Positions 1 to 7,710 of a DNA stretch of 64,000 nucleotides are shown one piece after another; the stretch's first letter is position 1, and each line of letters opens with the position of its first letter. The stretch covers positions 60,463 through 124,462 of the forward strand of contig JBMNVT010000005.1 of NCBI GenBank assembly GCA_050947015.1, given 5' to 3'. The notes under the pieces were generated by a model. That model did not search any database. It worked only from the letters and a program-made list of their open reading frames with translations, and was not told where the DNA came from. This DNA comes from CAKXIK01 sp050947015 (GTDB taxonomy: Bacteria; Bacillota; Clostridia; Oscillospirales; Acutalibacteraceae). The translations under genes were made by a program, and so were the position numbers.

Positions 1-171
1 GACCTGCAGGTTATCAAAACCGATCCGGGCTTCAAGGGCGATACCGCAACCAATGCCACCAAACCCGCAACACTGGAAACCGGCGCCGAAATCCGTGTTC
101 CGCTGTTCATCGATGAGGGTGAAATGATCCGCATCGACACTCGCACCGGCGAATACATGGAGCGCGCGTAA
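1..171 (+). CDS. efp: Elongation factor P, C-terminal end (partial)
   Basis: The window opens inside a reading frame that closes at a TAA at 169-171. The 56 residues match the last OB-fold domain of EF-P, including GAEIRVPLFIDEGE and the typical ending IRIDTRTGEYMERA. EF-P binds the ribosome between the P and E sites and relieves stalling at polyproline stretches. The N-terminal and central domains, including the loop residue that is sometimes modified, lie outside the window, so start and length cannot be judged. It is followed after 69 bases by a CD1247-type gene on the same strand, possibly in the same transcript. Confidence 0.93.
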   Translation, partial: DLQVIKTDPGFKGDTATNATKPATLETGAEIRVPLFIDEGEMIRIDTRTGEYMERA

Positions 172-240
172 GTCTCACTGGATTTCGCTTGCCCACGGAA
201 AGGGCAAGAAATATTTTGAACAGTAAAGGGGGAGTCGATC

Positions 241-702
241 ATGACGATTACCGAAAAAGTGGCCTACCTGAAAGGATTAATGGAAGGGCTTGAGCTGGAT
301 ACCTCCAGCAAAGAGGGCAAGGTGCTCAAGGCGGTTGTAGATGTGCTGGACGATATGGCACTTTCTGTAACAGATATTGAGGACGATCTTGCGGAACTGA
401 GCGATCAGGTCGATGAAATCGACGAAGATCTCTCCGAAGTGGAGGACGAGGTTTTTGGCGATGCGGATGAGTGCTGTGATTGTGATGACGACGATTGTGA
501 TTGCTGCGATGGCGATGACGATGACTTCTATGAGGTGACCTGCTCCAAATGCGGAGAGACCACTTATATCACTGGCGCAATTCTTGACGAAGGCAAAATG
601 GAATGCCCCAACTGCGGCGAAGAACTGGAGTTTGATGTTGTGGTGGACGAAGATGAAGACCATTGCGGTTGCGGCTGTGACTGCGGCTGCGGAGACAAAT
701 AA
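241..702 (+). CDS. CD1247-type protein with C-terminal zinc ribbon
   Basis: A 153-residue acidic cytoplasmic protein. Residues 1-60 form the conserved N-terminal helical segment (MTITEKVAYLKGLMEG...) of the clostridial CD1247 family, with a coiled-coil-like run of DDLAELSDQVDEIDEDLSEVE. A Cys/Asp-rich linker follows (about 75-98). A zinc ribbon comes next, with paired CSKCGE and CPNCGEEL knuckles around residues 101-127. The C-terminus ends in a second Cys/Gly-rich run (CGCGCDCGCGDK). The start has a GGGGG-type ribosome binding site (229-233). Family function is unknown, and metal binding is inferred from the cysteines. The Cys-rich tails are notable because they resemble metal-sequestering segments. 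A bidirectional terminator follows at about 729-764. Confidence 0.85.
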   Translation: MTITEKVAYLKGLMEGLELDTSSKEGKVLKAVVDVLDDMALSVTDIEDDLAELSDQVDEIDEDLSEVEDEVFGDADECCDCDDDDCDCCDGDDDDFYEVTCSKCGETTYITGAILDEGKMECPNCGEELEFDVVVDEDEDHCGCGCDCGCGDK

Positions 703-1241
703 GTTTCCCTTTCTTCTTTGATGGTAGCAAAAATGGCGTACCCGCTCGGGTACGCCATTTTTTGTGCAGAGAGAATGGAGCTGCAGGGCGTTAGGCCGAT
801 GGCGTTGGCAGCGACCGGCTCGTACAGGTTAATCAATAATTCACGGTAGTCCCGGCAAGCAGCCTTTAATAAGGAAAGAACCGGTGAAACATCAAACTTG
901 CCGAGAAGTTCATTTTCCAGAAGTATGTGGCGAAGGTATTCTGAATCTGTTATTTCTTCAAACAGCAGTTCTTGTAATGCCGCAAGGGTTGCTGCGTATT
1001 TTCGCGGAGCAAGATAAGGTGAATTTGCAAAGGCTGCGGCAAGCTGCTGCAAGATACCACCTCCAAGCTCGACCCTGCCGGAATTTTTAAGCGCCTCAGC
1101 GTGTTCTACGCAAAGCTCCTGCATCTCCAAGGGGGAAAGCTGCAGACCAAATTCAGCCGTAATCCGGTTACGGTTTTCCATTTCCTGTATGTCCTGTGCG
1201 GCAAAAAGAAGTTGCTGTTCCGGTAAAAGATATAGATCCAT
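564..1241 (-). CDS. DUF6323-type protein with run-through C-terminus
   Basis: The minus-strand frame encodes 225 residues. The first ~150 match the DUF6323 family: the block SGRVELGGGILQQLAAAF followed by NSPYLAPRKYAATLAALQE is diagnostic. The start at 1241 has an AAGGAG site 8 nt upstream. The family is usually about 150-165 residues. Here no stop is present there: the frame runs through the terminator hairpin (761-730) and then antisense to the CD1247-type gene as a low-complexity Gln/Ser/Thr tail until 564. An mRNA ending at the hairpin would lack a stop codon. Either the stop was lost recently or the stop-less arrangement is functional. Function of the family is unknown. Confidence 0.7.
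   Translation of the reverse strand: MDLYLLPEQQLLFAAQDIQEMENRNRITAEFGLQLSPLEMQELCVEHAEALKNSGRVELGGGILQQLAAAFANSPYLAPRKYAATLAALQELLFEEITDSEYLRHILLENELLGKFDVSPVLSLLKAACRDYRELLINLYEPVAANAIGLTPCSSILSAQKMAYPSGYAIFATIKEERETYLSPQPQSQPQPQWSSSSSTTTSNSSSSPQLGHSILPSSRIAPVI
729..764. terminator. Bidirectional intrinsic terminator
   Basis: A 14-bp perfect stem (730-743 with 748-761, AAAATGGCGTACCC and its complement), a 4-base loop, a T6 run on the plus strand and a T5 run on the minus strand. It serves the efp/CD1247 transcript. It also lies inside the minus-strand DUF6323 reading frame, about 165 nt before that frame's stop codon. Confidence 0.85.
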
Positions 1242-1284
1242 GCTGATACGCTCCTTCCGGGTGTTCTGTGTTTTTGTCTTATGC

Positions 1285-1325
1285 TTGACAAATTGTATTG
1301 TTTGTATTATTATAAATAATACAAA
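1285..1325 (+). promoter_or_regulatory. Promoter with perfect GntR-type operator
   Basis: A TTGACA (1285-1290), 17-nt spacer and TATTAT (1308-1313) form a good sigma-A promoter. A perfect inverted repeat, TTTGTATTAT (1301-1310) and ATAATACAAA (1316-1325) with a 5-nt spacer, lies over the -10 element. It lies about 40 nt upstream of the YtrA-type repressor, so autoregulation of the downstream operon is inferred. Confidence 0.75.
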
Positions 1326-1366
1326 ATGTACTTTTAGAATGAATCGGAAAGGGGAGAAACAGGAGA

Positions 1367-1735
1367 ATGCTGCTGCAGCTGAACTTTTCGTCCGACCTTC
1401 CGATTTACCAGCAGATTCGCAATCAGATCGTGGTTGGCATCGCGTCGGGCCAGCTGAATCCGGGCGACCGGCTACCTACTATTCGCGCGCTGGCGGATGA
1501 ATCGGGCGTGAATGTCATGACGGTCAACAAAGCGTATTCGCTGCTTAAGCAGGAAGGATATCTGCTGGCAGACCGGCGCGGCGGAACGGTTGTGGCGGGC
1601 GACCCGGGCCCGAACTGTCTTTCGGCACAATCGGAAGCAACGCTTTCCGTCATCATTTCCGAAGCAAAGCTGGCTGGAATGGAGAAAGATGATTTTCTAA
1701 GGCTTTGCACCCGGCTTTTTGAAGGAAAACCGTAA
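1367..1735 (+). CDS. GntR family regulator, YtrA subfamily
   Basis: A 122-residue one-domain GntR protein. The winged helix covers residues 8-80, with the typical IYQQIRNQIVVGIASGQL, PGDRLPTIRALADE and VNVMTVNKAYSLLKQEGYL blocks. The short helical tail (about 90-122) is the YtrA-type dimerisation segment, with no ligand-binding domain. Such repressors usually control the ABC exporter or membrane operon they lead, often induced by cell-envelope stress. This fits the three following genes on the same strand. It is preceded by a promoter carrying a perfect palindrome. GGGGAG at 1351-1356 and AGGAG just before the ATG provide ribosome binding. Confidence 0.88.
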   Translation: MLLQLNFSSDLPIYQQIRNQIVVGIASGQLNPGDRLPTIRALADESGVNVMTVNKAYSLLKQEGYLLADRRGGTVVAGDPGPNCLSAQSEATLSVIISEAKLAGMEKDDFLRLCTRLFEGKP

Positions 1736-1784
1736 TGTTGCAGCCGCAGGGGTATTTCTGTTTTCTGCAGAAAGGAAGATCCGT

Positions 1785-3176
1785 ATGAGAGATACCATGG
1801 TCGGGATGATTCTGTATTTGATCTGTCTTCCGGTGCTGTTTGTCATGGCGGCGTTTTTTGTTAATGAAACGAAACCAAAAAAGAATATTATTCTCGGGGT
1901 AACGCTGCCGTTTTTTACAAGAGATGACGAACGGGTGGCGCAAATTTGTTTTGAATTTAAAAAGAAGATCTGGATCGCCTCAATCTTGTTGGCGGCTCTG
2001 GGAATCCCGATTTCTTTCCTCCCTTATTTCTCTGTTCAGCTGACTGCTTTTTTTCTCTGGCTTCTGGCGGTTATTTTTGTGCCAAATCTGCTTTTTGCCA
2101 GAGCGCATCTGCGACTGAAAGCGCTGAAGCGCAGAAAAAAGTGGTTTTTTCAACAGTATGCGGGCCAGACAATAGTGGACTTAAGTACGGTTGGCAGGAC
2201 TCGCGGACCGCTTTCCGGCTGGTGGTTTTTTCCGCCGCTTTTGCTTAGTCTGCTGCCCGCGCTGCTTGCTGCAGTTACATATCGCGGTGAAGAGCTGACG
2301 GGTTGGCTTGTTTCGTGCGGTGCGCTTTTCGCAATGGTGTTGCTCAGTTTTTGCTGTTATCCGCTTATCTTCCGGCAAAAGGCAGACGTAGTGGATGAAA
2401 ATTCCGCGGTTAACGCAGCGCTGACCAATGTTCGTAGGATCAACTGGGGAAGAGCGTGGATCGATATTTCCTGGGCGACTGCGTTGTTGGGGCTTGGATT
2501 CTGGTTTTTCAGAGATCAGCCGGTCGGTATTCTGGTGCTTTCTGGCGTATATACGCTGTTGCTGATGGCGCTTTGTTTTTATACCGAGTTTTCTACCCGC
2601 CATGCACAGGAAATACTTACGGCACAATGCGGGAAGGTTCAATATGTCGACGAGGATGCCTATTGGATCTGGGGAATGTTTTACTGCAACCCGAACGACC
2701 GTCATCTTGCCGTCAACGACCGCGTAGGTATGAATATGAGCCTTAATCTGGCGCGCCCTGCCGGAAAAGTGATCATGGGCGTCTGCGCTCTGTTAATTGC
2801 CGCTATGCCGCTGATCGGCATCTGGGCAATGGCGCAGGAGTTTTCTCCGCGGACGGTACGGATGACGGAAGAGGCATGCGCCGTTACACACTTGACCGAG
2901 CAGTTTTCGGTACCGTACAGCGAAATTCGTTCAGTCAGCCTGACAAAGGAGCTGCCGCAATACTCCCGTTTGGTAGGTACCGGGCTGGACTCGCTCTGTG
3001 AAGGTCGTTTCAGAGTCGGCGAATATGGTGTGTGTGTCGTGTCCTTCGACCCCCGGCAGAAATTGTATCTGATTTTGCAGACAGACGCGGAAGCGTATAT
3101 TTTTAATCTGGAATCGCCTGAGCAGACGAAAAACTGTTATGTGGAGATTCAGGAAAGAAGGAATCAAAATGAGTGA
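1785..3176 (+). CDS. DUF1648/DUF5808-like membrane protein with bPH domain
   Basis: A 463-residue polytopic membrane protein. ATG at 1785 is chosen over an upstream in-frame ATG at 1719 because AAGGAAG sits 7 nt before it. The N-terminal part shows two hydrophobic segments around a conserved ILGVTLPFFTRDDERV motif, as in DUF1648/DUF5808-type proteins. Further membrane segments fill residues 100-360. The last ~110 residues resemble a bacterial pleckstrin-homology domain (bPH_5). Proteins of this type often sit between a YtrA-type repressor and an ABC transporter. Its stop overlaps the ABC ATPase start by 8 nt, implying translational coupling. The exact function is unknown. Confidence 0.75.
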   Translation: MRDTMVGMILYLICLPVLFVMAAFFVNETKPKKNIILGVTLPFFTRDDERVAQICFEFKKKIWIASILLAALGIPISFLPYFSVQLTAFFLWLLAVIFVPNLLFARAHLRLKALKRRKKWFFQQYAGQTIVDLSTVGRTRGPLSGWWFFPPLLLSLLPALLAAVTYRGEELTGWLVSCGALFAMVLLSFCCYPLIFRQKADVVDENSAVNAALTNVRRINWGRAWIDISWATALLGLGFWFFRDQPVGILVLSGVYTLLLMALCFYTEFSTRHAQEILTAQCGKVQYVDEDAYWIWGMFYCNPNDRHLAVNDRVGMNMSLNLARPAGKVIMGVCALLIAAMPLIGIWAMAQEFSPRTVRMTEEACAVTHLTEQFSVPYSEIRSVSLTKELPQYSRLVGTGLDSLCEGRFRVGEYGVCVVSFDPRQKLYLILQTDAEAYIFNLESPEQTKNCYVEIQERRNQNE

Positions 3177-3888
3177 ACCGATTTTGGAGATTAAGCATCT
3201 GACAAAGCTCTATGGCGCAAAAAAGGCTGTGGATAATTTGAGCCTCAAGATTTTTCCGGGTACGATTTACGGTTTTATCGGCCATAACGGAGCGGGAAAA
3301 ACAACAACGATCAAAGCCTGCTGCGGGATTTTACCGTTTGAACAGGGAGAAATTCTGATCGGCGGCAAATCCATTCAAGCAGACCCTATCGGCTGCAAAA
3401 AGGAAATTGCCTATCTTCCCGACAACCCCGATCTTTACGAATTTCTTTCCGGCGTTCGATATCTGAATTTTGTGGCGGACGTTTACGGTGTTCCGCAGAA
3501 GGAGCGAGAGGAACGCATTCGCCAATACGCGGATCTGTTTGAGCTGACACAAGATCTGGCACAGCCGATTTCCGCATATTCGCACGGAATGAAGCAAAAG
3601 CTCGCAGTCATTTCGGCATTGCTGCACAAGCCGAAGCTCCTGATTATGGATGAACCGTTTGTGGGACTTGACCCGGTTGCCACCCACAAGCTGAAAACCA
3701 TTCTCCACAGCTTGTGTGACGAAGGCGGCGCAATCTTTTTTTCCACCCATGTGCTGGAGGTCGCCGAGAAGCTCTGCGATCAGGTGGCGATTATCAAGGA
3801 AGGCAAGCTGATCCGCACCGGAGGCATGGAAGATGTTCGGGGAGATCAGTCGCTGGAGGACGTTTTCCTTGAACTGGAAGAGCAGTAA
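3169..3888 (+). CDS. ABC transporter ATP-binding protein
   Basis: A 239-residue ATPase. Walker A is GHNGAGKTTT (about residues 39-48). The ABC signature is the variant YSHGMKQKL, Walker B is LLIMDEPF followed by VGLDP, and the H-loop is STHVLE. The ATG at 3169 lies inside the end of the preceding gene and follows AAAGAAGGAATC. The short ATPase without fused membrane domain pairs with the permease starting at 3947. YtrA-regulated ABC exporters are often linked to peptide antibiotic or envelope stress, so that role is an inference. Exporter direction is expected from the ABC-2-like partner. Confidence 0.9.
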   Translation: MSEPILEIKHLTKLYGAKKAVDNLSLKIFPGTIYGFIGHNGAGKTTTIKACCGILPFEQGEILIGGKSIQADPIGCKKEIAYLPDNPDLYEFLSGVRYLNFVADVYGVPQKEREERIRQYADLFELTQDLAQPISAYSHGMKQKLAVISALLHKPKLLIMDEPFVGLDPVATHKLKTILHSLCDEGGAIFFSTHVLEVAEKLCDQVAIIKEGKLIRTGGMEDVRGDQSLEDVFLELEEQ

Positions 3889-3946
3889 TTTTCCACAGTT
3901 AAAACAATTGCACGCTTCTGCATTTTTAAACAGGAGGGATAAACCC

Positions 3947-5542
3947 GTGTTTGGTGCTTTGCTGAAAATCCGCATGGCTTCTTTGGCAGATCTGTGGGTT
4001 CACGGATCGCGAAACAGGAAAAAGGGTTCGCCGCTCTTTCGGGTGCTGATAGGAATCTTTGCGGGTTATGTGATCGGCTGTATGCTTTTGATGTTTTCGA
4101 TGTTGTTTTATTCGCTGTTGCCGTTGGCGGAAGCAGGGCTTGGCTGGCTGTACTTTGCATTTGCCGGAATGATGGCGTTTGCGCTTTGTCTGATCGGAAG
4201 CGTTTTTACGGCACAGCAGCAGCTGTTTGCTTCCCACGACAACGATTTGCTGTTCTCCATGCCGATTCCGCCGGCTTATATTCTTGCTTCCCGCATGGCG
4301 GTACTGTTGGTGATGAATCTGCTTTTTGAGCTTTTAGTCATGCTGCCGGCCGGCGTTGTCTGGCTGACCCATCAACCGGCCAATATTTCAGGCGTTATCT
4401 GCTTTGCGGTTTCCTGCCTGCTGCTGCCGCTGCTGAATACGGCGGCAGCCAGTATTCTCGGTTGGCTGTTCACTCTGCTGATGAATCGCGTCCGAAACAA
4501 GTCTGTGATTACGGTCGCCTGTTCACTGGCGTTTTTGGGGATCTATTTTTATTGTTTTGCAAATCTGAAAGGTTCGCTTGATTTTTTGCTGAGCAACGGT
4601 GCAACCATCGCTGCTGCGGTGCAGAGAGCGCTTTTTCCGGCGTGGGCGCTGGGCATGGCGGCAGCAGATGGAAATTTTGCCGCCATGGGCGGTTTTGCGT
4701 CCTGTTGTCTGGTGCCGTTTGCATTGGTTTATTGGGTGCTTTCCCGCACGTTGATTCGTCTGGCTACCAGAAACCGCGGTTTTTCCCGTATTGAATATCG
4801 GGAGAAGCCGCTGAAAACCGGCAGCGCCTCCGTTGCCCTATTGAAAAAAGAGCTGTTTCACTTCGGCGCCAACGGAATGTATATCATGAACGCTGCGCTT
4901 GGCAGCTTTTTTACGCTTGCGGCAGCGGTTGCTCTGGCGTTATACCGTGACCTGCCTGTGATAGCGGCTGCTTCAATTCCAGAGATTGCACCGTATCTGC
5001 CTGCCGCGGCTACTGTTATGATCTGTCTGTTGGAATCGACCAATATTATTTCCGCGCCAAGTGTTTCGCTGGAGGGAAAAAATCTGTGGATCGTCAAAGT
5101 GATTCCGGTTTCAGCGGCAACGGTGCTGTTTTCCAAAGTGAACTGTCATCTGGTAATCGCCCTGCCGCCGGCCGTGCTTGCTTCTTTCAGCATTATTCTG
5201 GTGCTGCGGCCCTCTCCCATGGGGATTGCAGCGGTGCTGATTCTCCCGGCAGTGTTTACATTTTTTTGCGCGCTGTTGGGCATTGTGCTCAATCTTCATT
5301 TCCCCAAGTTTGATTACATCAACGATGTGGCAGTGGTCAAGCAGGGGATCAGCAGTATCCTTTCCATGCTGGCTGCAATGGGTGCGGCTGTTTTGCCCGC
5401 TATGCTGTATGTTCTGGTGCTGCGGCCCGTTATTTCTGCCGATCTGTTTTTACTGTTGTTTGCTGTGGCTCTGGCGGCGTGCTGCGCGGGGATGTGTCGT
5501 TGGATCAACACATGCGGCGTACGGCGGTTTGCAAAGCTGTAA
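3947..5542 (+). CDS. ABC transporter permease (ABC-2-type exporter)
   Basis: A 531-residue polytopic membrane protein with about 12 hydrophobic segments. GTG at 3947 is preferred over upstream in-frame codons because AGGAGGGAT lies 6 nt upstream. The usual ABC-2 exporter features are seen: a short cytoplasmic N-terminus, paired helices around 30-100, the RMAVLLVMNLLFELLVMLP segment, and a second half beginning near VALLKKELFHFG that repeats the first. The gene is 58 nt downstream of its ATPase. The substrate cannot be deduced. It closes the operon, and a hairpin follows at 5582-5617. Confidence 0.82.
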   Translation: MFGALLKIRMASLADLWVHGSRNRKKGSPLFRVLIGIFAGYVIGCMLLMFSMLFYSLLPLAEAGLGWLYFAFAGMMAFALCLIGSVFTAQQQLFASHDNDLLFSMPIPPAYILASRMAVLLVMNLLFELLVMLPAGVVWLTHQPANISGVICFAVSCLLLPLLNTAAASILGWLFTLLMNRVRNKSVITVACSLAFLGIYFYCFANLKGSLDFLLSNGATIAAAVQRALFPAWALGMAAADGNFAAMGGFASCCLVPFALVYWVLSRTLIRLATRNRGFSRIEYREKPLKTGSASVALLKKELFHFGANGMYIMNAALGSFFTLAAAVALALYRDLPVIAAASIPEIAPYLPAAATVMICLLESTNIISAPSVSLEGKNLWIVKVIPVSAATVLFSKVNCHLVIALPPAVLASFSIILVLRPSPMGIAAVLILPAVFTFFCALLGIVLNLHFPKFDYINDVAVVKQGISSILSMLAAMGAAVLPAMLYVLVLRPVISADLFLLLFAVALAACCAGMCRWINTCGVRRFAKL

Positions 5543-5581
5543 GAGAGCCGGCGTCAGCGGGACAAAAAGAATGAACATATA

Positions 5582-5622
5582 AAAATGGCGCTGAGATTAT
5601 ACGCTCATCGCCATTTTCTTAT
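5582..5622. terminator. Convergent terminator
   Basis: AAAATGGCG (5582-5590) pairs with CGCCATTTT (5609-5617) across an 18-nt partly paired loop, followed by CTTAT. It lies between the end of the plus-strand ABC operon and the end of the minus-strand anti-sigma-like gene, and could serve both. Confidence 0.6.
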
Positions 5623-5633
5623 AGATTTTCAAT

Positions 5634-6329
5634 TCACTTTTCATCGTAGAGAAAGAAGAAATACCCGAAATTTTGATTGGCAGCAAAGTTCTGTAATTGT
5701 TTCGCCGTTGCGTGCAGCGTAAAGTAAACAAATGTTTCTGTGCCGTCGTTATATTCTTCAATGGCGGAAATATATCCAAGCTGAAACAACCGTTCCATTT
5801 CTGCCTGAAAGACTTCCTTGTCGGTTACGATTTCCGAATCGTGAAATACTTCTGCCACAACACGATATCGGACGGTGTCGCCGTATTCTTCTATTGCGCC
5901 GGAGAGAGAACCAGACAAATAAAAATGTCCGTTGCCGGGTGTTGTGTAGGAGCCTGAAGTGTTGCAGGAATACGATGAAATCATTTTTATCGGCTTAAAT
6001 ACCATGGAAGAGCTTCCCCACGGGATAAAAAGGTGGTTCTGTGTACCTTCCAAAGCGGATGTGCCGGGTTTTGTAGGTTCTCCGGAGGAAAGAGCGGAAT
6101 TGCTTTCATCAGAGCTTGCTGCCTGACTTGTGACAGAAGTTTCTGTTTGGCCGGTGTGAGTGGAAAACCAACCGTTTTGCCAGACGCCGAATCCCAGGAG
6201 TGCAGCAAAACAAAAACTTATGATGGGACATGCAGTTTTTACGATCATTTTTTTACGTTTTTTCTGCACTGTTTCATATTCGTCGATGCGTTTGAGCGCA
6301 CTTTCTGCCATTTCTTCATAGGTTTTCAT
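5634..6329 (-). CDS. Anti-sigma-factor-like single-pass membrane protein
   Basis: A 231-residue protein. The ATG at 6329 follows AAGGAGGGC 8 nt upstream. Residues 1-30 are a charged cytoplasmic segment (KTYEEMAESALKRIDEYETVQKKRKK). Residues ~31-50 form one membrane helix, followed by a Ser/Thr/Pro-rich linker and an extracytoplasmic domain of ~130 residues with no recognised family. This is the usual architecture of a small anti-sigma factor. The context supports it: the frame of a degenerate sigma-70 region 4 ends at 6316-6318, overlapping this start. With the sigma factor broken, this gene is probably an orphan. Confidence 0.65.
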   Translation of the reverse strand: MKTYEEMAESALKRIDEYETVQKKRKKMIVKTACPIISFCFAALLGFGVWQNGWFSTHTGQTETSVTSQAASSDESNSALSSGEPTKPGTSALEGTQNHLFIPWGSSSMVFKPIKMISSYSCNTSGSYTTPGNGHFYLSGSLSGAIEEYGDTVRYRVVAEVFHDSEIVTDKEVFQAEMERLFQLGYISAIEEYNDGTETFVYFTLHATAKQLQNFAANQNFGYFFFLYDEK

Positions 6330-6556
6330 AGATAAAGCCCTCCTTGCATAATTCTGATTTAAGAGACAGCTTTGCCCGATATACAAGAGTTTCGATGTTA
6401 TGGGACACTCTTTTTCATAATCCTTGCGGTCGCTCTATTGCTGAATCCTTCAAAATAGATCAGCCATAAAACCTGCCGATATTCTGCTCTCAGATTACGC
6501 ATAGCTTTGTGCACAACAATTTTTCCGTCTTCCTGTATACATGAATTTTCAAGAAA
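6316..6556 (-). pseudogene. ECF-type sigma factor, C-terminal remnant (frameshifted)
   Basis: One frame encodes KIVVHKAMRNLRAEYRQVLWL and then YFEGFSNRATARIMKKS, a clear sigma-70 region 4 helix-turn-helix, and then hits TAA. In the +1 frame the homology resumes immediately as NIETLVYRAKLSLKSEL and ends at TGA 6318-6316, overlapping the anti-sigma start. Regions 2 and 3 are absent. The gene was therefore a sigma factor coupled to the downstream gene, now truncated at its 5' end and frameshifted near 6412-6416. The sequence just upstream carries short repeats, which may mark the deletion point. Confidence 0.75.
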
Positions 6557-6590
6557 TATTCCGGATGGTACGGAACTCTTTCGTTCCCAG

Positions 6591-6678
6591 ACGGATCTCG
6601 ACCATTTCCTACACACTTACAGCAATTATTTTTTGCAGAGCTATTATTTTTTGCAGAGCTATTATTTTTTGCAGAGCT
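6591..6678. repeat. Short repeat mosaic with 3 tandem 18-bp units
   Basis: Three perfect tandem copies of ATTATTTTTTGCAGAGCT occupy 6625-6642, 6643-6660 and 6661-6678. Immediately to the left, the block 6591-6610 is the reverse complement of a 20-bp block repeated twice at 10.4 kb. Positions 6616-6640 are the exact reverse complement of 10491-10515. The array lies between the sigma remnant and coaX. Confidence 0.85.
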
Positions 6679-6765
6679 ATGGCTTTTTTTCGCAAAATAT
6701 GATAAAATAATAACGAATAAAGAATATGCGCTTTTTTGCACCATACAGGTCCGGAGGTTTGCACC

Positions 6766-7557
6766 ATGATTCTTGCGCTTGATATTGGCAACACAAATAT
6801 TACCATCGGTTGCTACAACGGCGACCGGCTAAAATTTATTTCCCGCATGGCAAGCGATTCTTCCCGTATGGAGGATCAATACGCGATTGAGCTGCGAGAT
6901 ATTCTGGACATCAACGGTGTCTACGCGCAGGAAATCGAAGGCTCGATTATCAGTTCGGTCGTTCCTCCGCTGACAACTTACATTCGCCGCGCCGTGGTAA
7001 AAATTACAAAAACACACCCTTTGCTGGTTGGCCCCGGCATCAAAACCGGGTTGGATATTCGTATTGACAACCCCGCTTCTCTTGGCGCGGATTTTGTTGC
7101 CGGCTGCGTTGCCGCTCTGGACCGGTATCCCTGCCCTTCGATTATTATTGACATGGGAACCGCCACCACATTCGCCGTGCTGGACGCGCAGAAAGCCATG
7201 GTGGGCGGCTGCATTATGCCGGGTGTGCGAATCTCTTTGGAAGCGCTTTGCGGCCGAACGGCGCAGCTGCCGCAAATCAGCCTGGAAGCGCCTCGCCGCG
7301 TAATCGGCAAAAATACGACCGACTGCATGGCGTCCGGTTCTGTTTTGGGCGCCGCTGCGATGATTGACGGGATGTGTTCCCAGATAGAAGCCGAGCTGGA
7401 AGCTTCCTGCACAGTAATTGCGACCGGCGGGTTGGCGCACGTCGTGATCCCGCATTGTACCCGCGAAATTTTTCTGGATGAAAATTTGCTTCTGGACGGT
7501 CTTCGCATGCTTTACCAGCGAAATCAGGAAAAAAAAGCACCATTTGACCCGGTATAA
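6766..7557 (+). CDS. coaX: Type III pantothenate kinase
   Basis: A 263-residue cytoplasmic enzyme that phosphorylates pantothenate, the first step of coenzyme A synthesis. The N-terminal phosphate-binding motif DIGNTNITIG (residues 5-14), the GADF motif and the IIDMGTATTFAVLD motif of the ASKHA fold are all present. The family is ATP-dependent, needs a monovalent cation and is not inhibited by CoA. ATG 6766 follows CCGGAGG 10 nt upstream. An in-frame ATG at 6736 lacks a site. The next gene on this strand is an ECF transporter S component, suggesting import of the vitamin precursor together with its kinase. Confidence 0.95.
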   Translation: MILALDIGNTNITIGCYNGDRLKFISRMASDSSRMEDQYAIELRDILDINGVYAQEIEGSIISSVVPPLTTYIRRAVVKITKTHPLLVGPGIKTGLDIRIDNPASLGADFVAGCVAALDRYPCPSIIIDMGTATTFAVLDAQKAMVGGCIMPGVRISLEALCGRTAQLPQISLEAPRRVIGKNTTDCMASGSVLGAAAMIDGMCSQIEAELEASCTVIATGGLAHVVIPHCTREIFLDENLLLDGLRMLYQRNQEKKAPFDPV

Positions 7558-7710
7558 AAAGCATGGGCTGATCCGGACTCCTGCCTTGTCGGTCGCTGCG
7601 GAGCTTTTGCCCGCAAGCAGTCTCCCGGCGGCACAGACCGCGATTCTCCCGCTTTTTATCATACATTATGCGCTGCATCCGAACAGGAGCAGCAGCAGGA
7701 GGAATTGAAG

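Noticed and set aside
6625..6678. CRISPR array from three equal units
   Set aside because: The units are directly adjacent with no spacers and no cas genes are near.
7558..7710. Riboswitch between coaX and the ECF transporter gene
   Set aside because: The gap is short, GC-rich and shows no conserved core of a known vitamin riboswitch.
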